Shown one piece after another: positions 27,401 through 36,583 of a stretch of 64,000 bases of DNA (position 1 is the first letter of the stretch; the number at the start of each line of letters is the position of its first letter). A program made the position numbers and the translations under genes. Below the pieces are notes generated by a model. The model was given only the letters and a program-made list of their open reading frames with translations, searched no databases and had not been told where the DNA came from. This stretch comes from Warburgia ugandensis (taxonomy: Eukaryota > Streptophyta > Magnoliopsida > Canellales > Canellaceae), in assembly GCA_035236585.1 (NCBI GenBank), contig CP141139.1, forward strand, positions 20,104,990-20,168,989, written 5' to 3'.

Positions 27401-29447
27401 TTTGTGAATGAATGAGTGTAACCCTAGCAAGTGAGAGTTGGGAACTGAAAGCTGATTTGTATTTTACAAAGTAGTTGCACACAAGTGCCTTGCTGGTTTA
27501 GCATGGTAAAATTGCGACCCTGTGACAACCGGCTATCATCCTCAACCCAACAGCCAGGCCAAAGTCTTAAGTCTTAAATAGGTACCTTGAAATACATCTT
27601 TATTGTTTTGAAATAGATACCTAAGTTATTAGACCAATGACTTCCTTGGACTGAGTATTTGTATATTACTTCCTACCAAACTTTAAGCAAGATGGTACCA
27701 TTTATAGTACCATATGGCTGAGCTACTGGACACTACCTTGAAAGATCACGAGATAAACCATCACCGAGCTTAGGAGCGCAAAGCCACATGAAGTTTTAAT
27801 TTCATAAGAATAAAAATAAGAGGGAGCACAATTTTTATCTTGGGAATTATTGTATCTCTAGTTGCAACCCTATCGGTAATCAATGATTCTTCGAGGTAAT
27901 CAAAAGCTTACTCAAAATTTTTTGGCCATTTAAAATTATTGCAAAATAGTCAAGGTAGCCTGCAGATTAGATCTTCGAGTTGGTTCTATGTTACGCCCAG
28001 TCTTTCATGTTTCATTGCTAAAGAAATATATTGTTCCAAATGTCACAGTCACACCATCTTCACCTTCTATTTTGGATAGGAGTTTTCCATCGACAACGTG
28101 AAGAAGTTTTAGATTTTCGTTTTGAAAAAGCAGGAACTTGGCATTTTTACGGAGGCCTTACTCAAATGGTCCGAGTTACCTCTAGCTGATTTAACTTAGG
28201 AAGACTACAATCATCTTCAGAAACTTTTTCCTACAAGCATGATCGAATTACAACAACCCTACCGAGAGGGTGATTCCACACATGCAAGAAAGATTCCCAT
28301 GATTTCCTTCATTAAGACGCACAACGGAAATAGGCTGAAATATAAATGGAAGTTTCTCTCATTAGTTATTTACTTTTCACCAAGCTATTATCTATATATG
28401 CTACTTTCGTATTAGATTTGTTTTAGACTATGTCAAGAACTGTAAGTGGAGCAAGGACTTCTTTTATATATGTATATAATAAAGGAAGGCGAAAAAATAA
28501 AAAATAAAAGAGAGAGAAAAGAGAACAAGGCTACCTGTACCAGAAACCAAGTAGCCGAGCTCAAGCAACTTCCTGTCAGCAACAAGGACCCATGTGCCCG
28601 TCTGCTTGGAGTCATCGGTCTCACATAGACTTGATGACTGTGTGCTTTAGAAGGCCAAATGTGCAACAGTTTTCCTTTATATGAACTAATAAATATAGCT
28701 CCACCAACACATAATATGGTACCTGCTATCTTCATCCTCCCTGCTTTGCTTCTTAAGCCTAGTTTCTCCACTCTGAAAGAGGCAACGACGAAAGGCGTAG
28801 ATTAAGTAATACACAGATAATGATTTTGTCCCGTGCGATTTGCATTCTGAAAATCATAAAACATGGATAAATTTATTATAGAACAACTGTGCAGGCCAAA
28901 GGTTTTAAGGCTGTTTTAACTCTGGTTGGATGATGTTGTTTTCAAATATCGGTTACATTTAAACCATCTATGGCTGGATGATGATATCCATATATTGGCA
29001 ATGCCAATGGCAACAGAAAAAATTCTCTGTCCATGACTAATTTTATCTGTATATAGTTTGTGATTCCCATGTCAAACGGCCTCCGAATGTTCTTAAAAAA
29101 TTTCTTTTGCTCCTACTGGAGCATATATATCTTGTGGGATTATCACTCAAGATAAAAGTTTAACCTAATAAAAAGTGGGGCAATGCTAGTTATATATCTA
29201 ACACTCCCATAGGTAGAATGTTCATTTTTAACTCTGTGCACATGAATTTGTTAAATAAGTGGTCTAAGTATTCGAACTCGTAACCTCTCTGTCAATGAGG
29301 CTCATGTTAGTTTTTCATCGACTTAAAAGCTTAAACTAATAGGAAATTTGTCAACAATAATTATATCTCTAACATATTTATGTGCATTTGGGCATCCTGA
29401 ATTTCTTGAGAAATAAGAGAATAAAACAACTTCTTTTGATCATTTTC

Positions 29448-29478
<31 letters not shown>

Positions 29479-32098
29479 TGATTAATCTTATAATTTATTA
29501 TATAGTTGGAAGATTTAGAGTATCTTTTGAATTTCATATTCAATGTTGTGATTGGATAGGATGTATTCGTTAACGAAATAATCGTTTGGATACATTTTTA
29601 TGTTCCAGTAGGTACTGTATTAGATTTGAATCTGATATGGGTTCCTTAAGGTGTTAAAGAATAAGGAACACAAGTATGTGCATGTTCCTCTAGGTTGATA
29701 GATGCATACCCGAAAACTGTTGACAAGATGAAAGTGGTGATTGGAACCAGATTAAGAAAATTGGAAGCGAACGTCGCCGAAGTGATTTTGAGACCGTAGA
29801 AGTACAAACCACCCGTCATCGTTAGCCTGTGTGAAGGAAAAAATAAGCTGGGAAACGACATGAAAAGGTGACTATTAACGTTACCTTTTTCTATATTGTG
29901 CCATAGCCCTTCTAAAGTCTACTTCCTACATCTGAAAAATACTGCGTGCATGAATTTCTCGGTCTCTCCTTTTGTTAATTTAAAGCTGGAAACAAGCACT
30001 AGAGGCTGGGCATCTTTCTCTCTCTCTAAAAACAACGCAATTTATATTTTGTGTGCATAGAAGTGCCCAACTTTTGCATGAAATGCCCATTTCTGCATGA
30101 CCCTACCGTTCATCTAATTGCTCGAGCTCTGGATGTCTAGTAGTTACGGAGGTGTGGTGTGCGGATTGGATCATTCTAGAATGTCAAAAACTTTGTTTTA
30201 GTCATTGAATTTGAACAATTCGATTCTGATTATCAAAAATGAATAATGTCAGATGCTAGAATCATTCTGGTAGACAAGATGAACGAGTCCGATCGGCAAA
30301 ATGTTGGTTCACACGTCTCTATAAGTTGGGCACCGTAACAACTTAGCATGTGGTCGCGCCTGCTGTATCATTTCTCTGCTTAAGGCATTTTACGCGGCAG
30401 CGACATGGTTGTGGTTTCAAGGCAGCTACTTTCCAAATCCAAGAAAACCTAATTAAAGGGAGTGGCGTTACTAGAACAAAATTTGGCCTACTGATCAGGT
30501 AGCACGCTTGTTCACCGCATTTATTTATTTATTGTACCAATCCACTTTCGGTGGATACGTTTTCACTCATAGAATGATGGTGATGGACTCAACAGACGAA
30601 GGTAGTTCCATTCCAGGAACTTCCTAAGAGGTTTTGTTGCTTATCGTCTTAGGCCTTGATTGATTTGACCCCACTAAGTGTCGAAGTAGATCATCAGATC
30701 AATGGAGAACTATTATAAATACCCAAGTAGTGCACTGATGAAAATCCAAAACACAGCGGCCCACGTTAACTTCATCTCCGTGTTTCTGCAAAAACAACAT
30801 TAATTAAAATGAAAAAGGATAAAAACAAAGAAATTATCGTTACTGCTGAAAAGGAAGTGGAGAAGGAAAAGAGGAAGTGGTGGCGAGGAAGACGGCCTAT
30901 CCCTAAGGTTAAGAGGGTCGGGATGCACATGGACAGGCCCCGTGGTCATGACCACGTTTCTTGCACGACATTTTAGCCAGTGTCTTTGACCATGCTTCCT
31001 TCATAAAATGCTAGCATTTACGTACAGAGGTGCGTTATAATGGAATGATTTATTGGGTCACGATGTTTGCGAGGGCATTATCTAAAATCTTCTCCACTGG
31101 ATGATCCTAATCTCACCATTGGATTAATAACATCGGAAGGAGAAGACTTTGTATAGGATCTTAATTGTCTTGATCCCCTCGATCGGTTATGTACTACTTT
31201 TCTTCTTAATCCAATCCTTCTCACTATTGAATAACTAAGAAATGAACAAGACTAAAGACTTTCCATCATTGCCTATCAAAGATGGTGGGCCCAAGACATA
31301 GACGGTTCAGATCACCATCATCTGAAGCTCAAATGTAGAGGAGGGCACGACTATGTAACTTGCACTTTTATTCTTTGTTCAGTAACCCCTTCATCTCCCA
31401 TCTTACTCTCTGAGATCCAAGTACCATGTACAAGAAGGGAAGGGCACCAACTGGAGATTCCTCTGGTTACGCCTTTATTTTGTCCTCCATCCTTGGCGGG
31501 TTGGATCCTTTTGATCGGTTGATCGTCTAGGTTTGTATTTTTCTTACTTTTATCCACATTTCTTCTTCCCTTCCCAATGAAAGAAGGGAAAGGGCTATAA
31601 ATAGCAGAAGAAATTGAGGTTACTACTTATAAAATGCAGATCACCTTGTGTTCCGATATCAGTCTCTCTCTTTATTTTGATTTTTTTTCTTTTCTTTGGT
31701 GATTAGGAAATGTATTAACAAGAGAAACGATCTGCACAGAGGGAGGATTTTTGAGGATCGAGACTTTTTCTATCTTCCTATATATTCAGAGGAATGTTAA
31801 AGAAAGTATTCTTTCTTGGCTCCTTCTGTTTGATCTTTATCTAATCTGGTAATAGTTCCCAACTAGACTTAGCAAGTGACAAAAAGAGCCCAGCATGAGA
31901 AGCCTACCTCTCCATGAAGAAAGCGAAAGGCGCAAGGGTAGCAGCTGCAACAATCTGACGGTATGTAAGCAAGGCGAAAACGAAAGCACCTTGAGCAAAC
32001 ACTATCTTCGAAAGAATCATCATTCCTGTTGTGAACAACTGAACCAAGATCATGCTCATGGCTACTCGAGATTGCTGAAGAAATCCCTTCAAATCCAT
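7561..32098 (-). CDS. WAT1-related / UMAMIT-like EamA transporter, 7 exons
   Basis: Exons (minus strand): 32098-31908, 30785-30723, 29826-29710, 28772-28535, 9932-9774, 8806-8655, 7732-7561. All joins have GT-AG borders and keep frame, giving 1092 nt or 363 residues, the usual family length. The protein is a ten-helix membrane carrier with two EamA (drug/metabolite transporter) repeats. Landmarks in order are [89 protein letters not shown] and [12 protein letters not shown], then a hydrophilic tail. Relatives move amino acids or auxin across the plasma or vacuolar membrane; the substrate here is unknown. The start is the Met of [11 protein letters not shown], just before the first helix; a further in-frame Met about 57 codons upstream gives no family match. 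Oddity: the fourth intron is about 18.6 kb and packed with transposons. Confidence 0.92.
10974..11841 (+). pseudogene. Myb/SANT-like protein of a PIF/Harbinger element, decayed
   Basis: From the ATG at 10974 the frame reads [20 protein letters not shown], then (after stops) [20 protein letters not shown] and TTIGFGWDP. These match the Myb/SANT-like DNA-binding domain (W...F..L...E...G, 'L..R...LK..Y..WK.L....G.GWD') encoded beside Harbinger transposases. 11620-11841 encodes the conserved C-terminal part with [11 protein letters not shown]. Several stops disrupt it. In live elements this protein carries the transposase to the transposon ends. It lies about 0.5 kb upstream of the transposase relic in the same orientation. 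Confidence 0.7.
12330..13610 (+). pseudogene. PIF/Harbinger DDE transposase, decayed
   Basis: 12411-12660 encodes the N-terminal helix region ([17 protein letters not shown], then [14 protein letters not shown]). About 12765-12960 encodes [21 protein letters not shown] and [15 protein letters not shown], which hold the first two catalytic Asp positions (family AIDGTHI and GWEGSANDSRV). 13144-13602 encodes [18 protein letters not shown] with the catalytic Glu. The enzyme would cut and paste Harbinger DNA, usually at TTA-like targets. Stops, frameshifts and a lost region around the 'VD.GY' motif show it is dead. Part of the catalytic C-terminal region is duplicated in tandem (see 13227-13622). 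No terminal inverted repeats were identified. Confidence 0.8.
13227..13622 (+). repeat. 198-bp in-frame tandem duplication inside the transposase
   Basis: Copy 1 (13227-13424) and copy 2 (13425-13622) each begin 'tagaca(t/a)tca(t/c)cactatgg'. Both encode WNVIE(R/H)[11 protein letters not shown] and MPSYPIRK. The unit is 198 bp (66 codons), so the open frame runs through both copies and the catalytic Glu is present twice. Confidence 0.85.
13843..14390 (+). pseudogene. second Myb/SANT-like Harbinger relic
   Basis: 13843 onward encodes MPHPT, then [27 protein letters not shown], parallel to the copy at 10974. 14046-14390 contains [19 protein letters not shown], like the 'FR..G..HYE.L..IF' region that follows the domain. 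It is broken by stops. Either the element was partly duplicated or a second Harbinger copy sits next to the first. Confidence 0.55.
14487..14544. repeat. (GA)29 microsatellite
   Basis: Uninterrupted GA dinucleotide run of 58 bp. Confidence 0.95.
15055..15128. repeat. (CT)37 microsatellite
   Basis: Uninterrupted CT run of 74 bp. It is the reverse complement of the GA run about 510 bp upstream. Confidence 0.95.
17524..17829 (+). repeat. left LTR of the gypsy element (approximate)
   Basis: Shares 'acacgtgcaggaa', 'gaagtttctct' and 'gtcaagagttgta' with 28271-28450 ('acacatgcaagaa', 'gaagtttctct', 'gtcaagaactgta'). It is followed by a tRNA-Met-like primer site. Similarity also covers 'caaccctacc' just upstream, so the left edge is uncertain. 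Confidence 0.55.
19311..20491. mobile_element. hAT-like non-autonomous element inside gypsy
   Basis: The left end is 'tagtgtttaaaaac' and the right end 'gtttttaaacattg', which are imperfect inverted ends ((c/t)a(a/g)tgtttaaaaac). The gypsy frame stops at LVKNSV before it and resumes with KDSFKWS after it, so the insert limits are set by the coding sequence. The flanking 8 bases, gttaagaa and cttacgaa, agree at 6 of 8, fitting a decayed hAT target duplication. The inside is AT-rich and non-coding. Confidence 0.6.
21348..21363. repeat. target-site duplication, left copy (16 bp)
   Basis: 'atctcatcagtatgcc' is repeated exactly at 24146-24161, flanking the rRNA/LINE insertion. Confidence 0.85.
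21364..21713 (-). pseudogene. 18S rRNA fragment (about 350 bp, antisense on plus strand)
   Basis: Starting directly after the left target duplication, the plus strand reads antisense nuclear 18S rRNA. Landmarks are 'ttcttgattaatgaaagc', 'cgtctttcataaatcc', 'ctctgactatgaaatac', 'tgttaatcatta', 'ggcttgctttgagcactct', 'ttcttcaaagtaacagc' and 'ccaattaaggc'. This corresponds to the central part of the 18S molecule (roughly nt 660-1010, from memory). Many changes are C-to-T or G-to-A, as expected for old methylated repeats. It is not a functional rRNA gene: there is no 5' or 3' part and no 5.8S/25S. It was probably copied from rRNA during the LINE insertion. Confidence 0.85.
21714..24145 (+). mobile_element. 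RTE-clade LINE, 5'-truncated
   Basis: About 21714-22120 encodes the C-terminal half of the apurinic-type endonuclease (NGHVGE, then SQIDFFLL). 22129-22576 is the linker. About 22560-23650 is reverse transcriptase, with [49 protein letters not shown] (first catalytic Asp region), [13 protein letters not shown] and [10 protein letters not shown] (FADD box with A to G). It ends with the RTE tail ([27 protein letters not shown]). The 3' end is (gat)n rather than poly(A), typical of RTE. Several stops and frameshifts make it inactive. It begins at the 18S junction and ends at the right copy of the 16-bp duplication. Confidence 0.9.
24146..24161. repeat. target-site duplication, right copy (16 bp)
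   Basis: Exact copy of 21348-21363, immediately after the (gat)n tail. Confidence 0.85.
24242..24757 (+). repeat. left LTR of nested gag-protease element
   Basis: Aligned end to end with 26976-27527. The first bases are degraded (tttt instead of tgtc). It ends 'cctgtgtag' before the primer site. Confidence 0.7.
24848..26424 (+). pseudogene. gag plus aspartic protease open frames of the nested LTR element
   Basis: 24848-25019 ([15 protein letters not shown]) is the gag start. 25142-25360, continuing after a frameshift to 25706, holds the capsid-type gag domain ([57 protein letters not shown]). About 25685-26080 is a Lys-rich linker followed by a knuckle [13 protein letters not shown], in which the usual His is replaced. 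26113-26424 is a retropepsin-like protease in which the active site reads [11 protein letters not shown] (family DTGATHNF, so T to M). Gag would form particles packaging the RNA and the protease would process gag. The frame breaks and altered active residues mean it is inactive. Confidence 0.75.
26976..27527 (+). repeat. right LTR of nested gag-protease element
   Basis: Starts TGTCATGGACTTG after a purine tract and ends CCTGTGACA. The gypsy integrase frame (GYHPQ) resumes within a few bases. Confidence 0.75.
28271..28480 (+). repeat. right LTR of gypsy element, truncated
   Basis: Starts near 'tgattccacacatgcaag' after a possible polypurine tract 'ccgagaggg'. Similarity to the left LTR fades before 28480, about 55 bp from the exon 4 splice donor. 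Confidence 0.55.
29133..29374 (-). mobile_element. TRIM (miniature LTR retrotransposon), copy 1
   Basis: On the minus strand, a 70-bp terminal repeat at 29305-29374 (starts tgttagagatata, ends ctaaca) and a 71-bp repeat at 29133-29203 (tgttagatatata...) flank a short interior with 'gagttcgaatac'. The primer site is degraded. The flanking bases, tatct and tattt, agree at 4 of 5, fitting a 5-bp target duplication. It is the same family as 49991-50225. It lies in intron 3 of the transporter. Confidence 0.75.
29452..29479. repeat. (AT)n microsatellite
   Basis: Run of alternating a/t of about 28 bp in intron 3 of transporter 1. Confidence 0.85.
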
Positions 32099-32827
32099 TT
32101 CAGCACGCAAAAAGACAGCTGGGAGAAAGAAAGAGTCCTGAAGAGGAGACTTCTGAATAAAAATGCAGTGTACTTTTGGAAGACAGCTATTTGAAGGAAA
32201 AATAAGCCAAGAGAAGAGAGACTGGTGGAGATGATTTTGCCACCCGTTAAGTGGACTGAATGCATGCACGGTAAATCAAATGACACAATTAAGTTGCCAA
32301 CCGGAAATGGAAATTCACTTGCTGACCAACTTCAAACTTGGCACGTGGGAATTAGACACAGTTACCCAATCTGGAGAATTCGGTAATAAATGTAATGGTC
32401 AGGATCCATTGTTAATAAGAAGGAACGGGTGCACTAAGTTGAGGGGTTTTCGTGTGATGCGTGAATTTTGTGAAGTTACCCAACATGCATGTAGCGCCAA
32501 GTCCAGTCTTAAATAGGACGTAGCCCAAAATATTCTGGCGTAGATGATATATAATAAACACTATTAGTTGAAAACTTAAAATTTTGGAAAGATCTCAACT
32601 CAAAACAATGGTCATAATTTCAATATTAGATTAAAACGTTTCTAGGTTCTGATAACGACTGTTTTACTTGTTTTTGTTTAAAATGGTGTAACGAGCTGTA
32701 TTAATGTGGGATTAATCTAGGAGAGATATCATGAGAAATTACAAGAAACTTAAAATGAAAAATACCACGACGAAAAAAGCAGATGATTCTCCATCAGACA
32801 AAACCAACTCACACGGTGTTTAGATAG

Positions 32828-33050
32828 AGTGGACTCGATGATAGGTAAAAGATGACTTGGTAATTAATGTAAGTGGATAACTTAGAAATAGTAGTAAGTG
32901 GACTCGGTGAACAACTGGGCAGATGACTAGGTAAACATTAGCGAGTGGACATGGGTGACCATTGGTGAGTGGACTTTGGTGACCATCGGCGACATGACTT
33001 GGTGACCAGTAACAAAATGATGCGGGTGACCAATGGCGAGCGGACTCACT
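32828..33050. repeat. degenerate minisatellite, unit about 24 bp
   Basis: Variants of 'ggtgaccattggtgagtgga' recur at roughly 24-bp steps, clearest at 32930-33050 (five copies) and weaker back to about 32828. It lies upstream of transporter 1. Confidence 0.6.
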
Positions 33051-36032
33051 GATCTTGTAAGCAACTGATGATGACAGGTGCAAGAGGCATTGAAAGGCTT
33101 CTAGGTGCTCATAGTATGATTGGTGAAGAATAGTACCTTGACTCGGTGGAAGATGTTGAGCAAGGGGAGCAACAATCCCTCTAAAAGAAGCTACAAATAC
33201 GCTTAAACAGTTAATGGAGCCACCAAAAAGCACAGATGGCTATTAGAGAGATCTAGATCAAAACTATGCTTGTATTTTGGGTAGCTAAACTAAGCTGTTG
33301 GAGGATTTAATGCATTTCTCCCCATGGGTATGGCGGGGGAGCTTATTGGGATTGTCCCACACATGATCCATGCCCATATAAGAAAAAAATTCCTATAAAT
33401 ATGAGACGTTAGAATTTCTCAGTAAGGACAAGAGATGTATCGACCCAAAGGAGAGTTGAGGAAACTTCAAGCCTCCTCCTCACCGTGTAATATTATTAGA
33501 TAGCACCCTTTCTCATCTCCCATAGAGTTACGCATGATAGTCCAACCATGTACATCCTTGCCTATCTCTTTGTGTGCGTACTTGTCCCATTACAAATTTA
33601 CAATCTTAAACGTCAAATCTCAAATCTTACCACGACAATAAATTTGCAAATAGAGAATATATGATTTCATAAATAAAAGACAGAGATCTATTTTAGGGAG
33701 AAAATAAATATTGGCTTTGGCCTTTTAAAGAGAAAAGAAAGAAAACTAAAACAAGTACTAGTTTGAGCTTTTGAAGAAAGAGATACGGCCGTAACCCCAA
33801 CTACCACCCACTCTTGAATGACCGCCTTAGCTATTCATTTGTCCAATGCACATCCCCTAAGTAACAAACAGGTATCATTGTCCCCTGTATGTCTATTTTT
33901 TCATCTAAATAGTTGACAAAACTGACAGGTGGGAACCATCATCTTTCTTTTCCCACCACTTTTTCTTTTATCATAGGTAGAATTAATAATAAAAGTGAAG
34001 AAATTATTCAACTTCATCTCTCCGTCACCAATCCTGGTATACGAAGCTTGCTAATTCATATCTTTAAAACCCAAGAAAGAGGAAGAAAACCACGTTTTTT
34101 TATGTAAAAAATTTTTAGTATTTTTTTCATTAAAAGCTCGAACCTAGCGTGTCAATGGTGAGATCATGCCACCCATTTCCACCACCTCGATAGCTTGAAT
34201 CACATTGCAAACCAAAAAAAAAGGGTTATTGCTTATGCTTTGCAGTTCCAAAAATGGGTTTCCCGCAGAATCATTGGATGCTTCAATTTGGGTTATCTAA
34301 AAACTCTCCAAATTGAATTTTCTAAGAGCTACTTGAATTCACACTTTACAATGGATTTCTAAAGTGCATATTTGAAGCTATGAGAGCACCAGCAATTTCA
34401 AGCACCTAATGGTTGTGATCGATTTTGCACCACCTTTGTCCCAGTAATGACATTCTAGATTGATTGAATTTGGATGGCTTGATCATTTGTTGTTCTTCCA
34501 AGAGAGATTATAGTTGTTGTAGTAGCAGAATTTGCTGTTTGCTAAATCACAAGGAGAGCATGTGAGATATTCTTGTTGAGGAAATTGGTGTTTGAGATAT
34601 TGAAACATGGTTGAATATTGCCCTTCGAGAAAAGAATTGTTTAAATTTAGAATTTTTCATTCTAGATTTTAGCAGAAGATTAAATTTTGAGATGGATTTT
34701 TTCTTAAAAGGAGATATGAAATGGATTTTGGTTTTTCTTTCCCTTCACAAAACAGATGGATTTGGTCCCACTTAGGCTCCATCTATCAGTTCCGTAAGCA
34801 ATTTCAATGAAAAACAGATGGAAGGTGGAGATGGATACATAGCCGTCAGTTGGGAGAATCCATCAGACAAGATCGTAAAAAAGCAGGTGACAATTAAAGG
34901 GGTCTGCTAATGCTTTTCCCAAAATGAAAATCCGACGTTGATGTCCAAGATTGCACACTGTGTTTTATGAAGGGCTTAGAAAATTTTCTAAATAACTTTA
35001 TCTTTTATTTCTTAATAACTGTCTTTGGTACTTTCTTCTCGTCTCATTTACAAAACGTATTATTCCCAAATGCTTACTCCCGCATTAAAAGTTTGTGGCT
35101 CCAATCTTTTATTCAGAAACCCGGCCATATAGGCCCGGGGATTGGAATCGGTGAAATTGTGGCATGTCTCGGAAGAGACTCTATTAGTACTTTGCACTTG
35201 GTCACTAGATCAACAGCTATGATCAACCCATCAGATTCAACTTACCATATCGTCGGAGTTACGATTCAATGGCAAGTGGGACAGGTCTAATAATTTCGAT
35301 TTCGTCCCCTGGCACATATGGTCCCAGAGAAGTGGCAGTTAGGAAATTGCCTGACAACAACTGTCCTTCTGGCTGTTGCTTATTCTTTTCCTCAACTTAT
35401 CAGAACCAGTAACATTGGAAAGGCTCCTTCCGTAGCTCCTTAGCGAAAGCCCTAGGTGTAAGGCTGGACTTTGTTTTGTGGGTTCAGAATGGAGCTTGCA
35501 TATATATGTACAAGAATTTGTGATCCAAACTGCCCTTGTCCATTAGATTCATCGTTGCCTATTACTAGATATGGACGGCAATATTGGTTTAAAAACAGAG
35601 GTAATAAAATATCAACTAACTGACATGGAGAACTAATATCATCCAACGGCTGGCAATGCATGATATTTTAGTTTATCAGTAGTGAGCGGTTTGGATAGAT
35701 GCCCAAGCTTATGGGTCTCACAAATACTTCAGGTGGGCTATGCCACACGCCCACAGCATATATACAGCATCTCTTGCTGCATGCCTCCTTTTGTCTCATT
35801 TCGTTATTCTTTTTCTTGTTCTCTTAGCAAATCATTGGCAAACTATCTCTATTAATTTGTTCCCCTTTAAAATTTCAGTCCTTAAAGTGTCAGACCAATA
35901 AACACAAAGCCGGCCAATGTTTCTTCTCTCTCTTCCCATCGATCACTCCATTTTTTATCTAACACAGCAAACAAACTTCTCGTCCCCATTATATGATCGA
36001 AACTACTACTTCGGTGCAATTAACTCAACGCT
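33051..36032. other. intergenic, no gene recognised
   Basis: 33290-33610 has LTR-like features ('gggattgtcccacacatg', a 'tataaatatgag' box, then a GC-richer leader) and could be a decayed solo LTR, but no matching partner was seen. The rest has only short open frames. Confidence 0.3.
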
Positions 36033-36583
36033 ATGGAAGGATTTCAGATAAACCCAATTCCTTTGTTGAGGCTATTTGTCTTCCTCTCCTTCATCACTAC
36101 ACAGATTTGTTTCTTGTTTATCTTCAAATGGTGTTAAAAACTTCACTCTTCGTGTTAGAGAACATTATTATTCAGCTTCCAGTTATGACAGGATGCTCAA
36201 TTTCTCCGTCCAAAATCTCCGATTTGGCTAACCCGCATTTCCTAAGCCATCTGCTATTGTCTTGCCAGTGCAGTTCTATGCTACCTGGAACAAGGGTCAT
36301 GGGGAATTCGAGTACGCAGCGGCGGCCACAGTTATGAAGGCTTGTCATTCGTTGATGAAAAGACACCATTCGTGCTTATTGATTTGCTGAATCTGAACCG
36401 AGTTACGGTCGAATTGGAGTCCGAAACTGCTTGGGTTGAAGCAGGAGGGACACTTGGTGAGACTTACTATGAGATTACCATGGCCAGTGACTCACTCGGT
36501 TTCTCCGCTAGGTCTTGCCCCACTGTGGGGAGCAGCGGCCACATTGGAGGTAGCAGATTTGGATTTCTATCAAGAAAGTATGG

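Larger units (their letters stand above)
24242..27527 (+). mobile_element. gag-protease-only LTR retrotransposon nested in gypsy
   Basis: LTRs of about 516 bp (24242-24757) and 552 bp (26976-27527) share blocks such as 'acttgcattg', 'ctctaggagaatggta', 'cctcatttgtaatcagct' and 'aaattgcga(t/c)cctgtg'. A primer site 'ttgatatcagagccg' (tRNA-Met type) follows the left LTR, and a purine tract 'ggtggagagaa' precedes the right one. Between them are gag and protease but no reverse transcriptase or integrase. At about 3.3 kb it fits non-autonomous TR-GAG type elements. Its ends interrupt the integrase frame of the older gypsy. No clear 5-bp target duplication was found. Confidence 0.75.
17524..28480 (+). 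mobile_element. Ty3/gypsy element with chromodomain-like tail, old host of nested insertions
   Basis: Order on the plus strand: left LTR, primer site (tggtaatagagccc near 17833), gag ([18 protein letters not shown] near 18080), zinc knuckle (CPGCDEKLC near 18640), protease (EISFNAILG ... [13 protein letters not shown]), reverse transcriptase tail ([15 protein letters not shown] at 19230), and RNase H ([11 protein letters not shown] at 20499, [26 protein letters not shown]). Integrase follows in three pieces ([21 protein letters not shown] at 21265; [14 protein letters not shown] at 24175; [12 protein letters not shown] at 27531). The C-terminal tail is [20 protein letters not shown] and [12 protein letters not shown] near 28210, then the right LTR. 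Most of the reverse transcriptase is deleted and stops are common. Insertions at 19311, 21364 and 24242 split it. It begins about 60 bp inside the intron from exon 4. Confidence 0.8.
9933..28534 (-). other. giant transposon-filled intron 4 of transporter 1
   Basis: The donor follows TTTCTGGTACAG at 28535 (minus reading CAG|gtagcc) and the acceptor is at 9932 (ctaccag|GTGAAA). The join gives [16 protein letters not shown], matching the family's usual sequence across this point. Inside are a Harbinger block, GA/CT microsatellites, a gypsy element and three elements nested in it. The neighbouring paralogue has no intron at this position. 9933-10973 and 14546-17523 contain no recognised feature apart from microsatellites. 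Confidence 0.85.
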
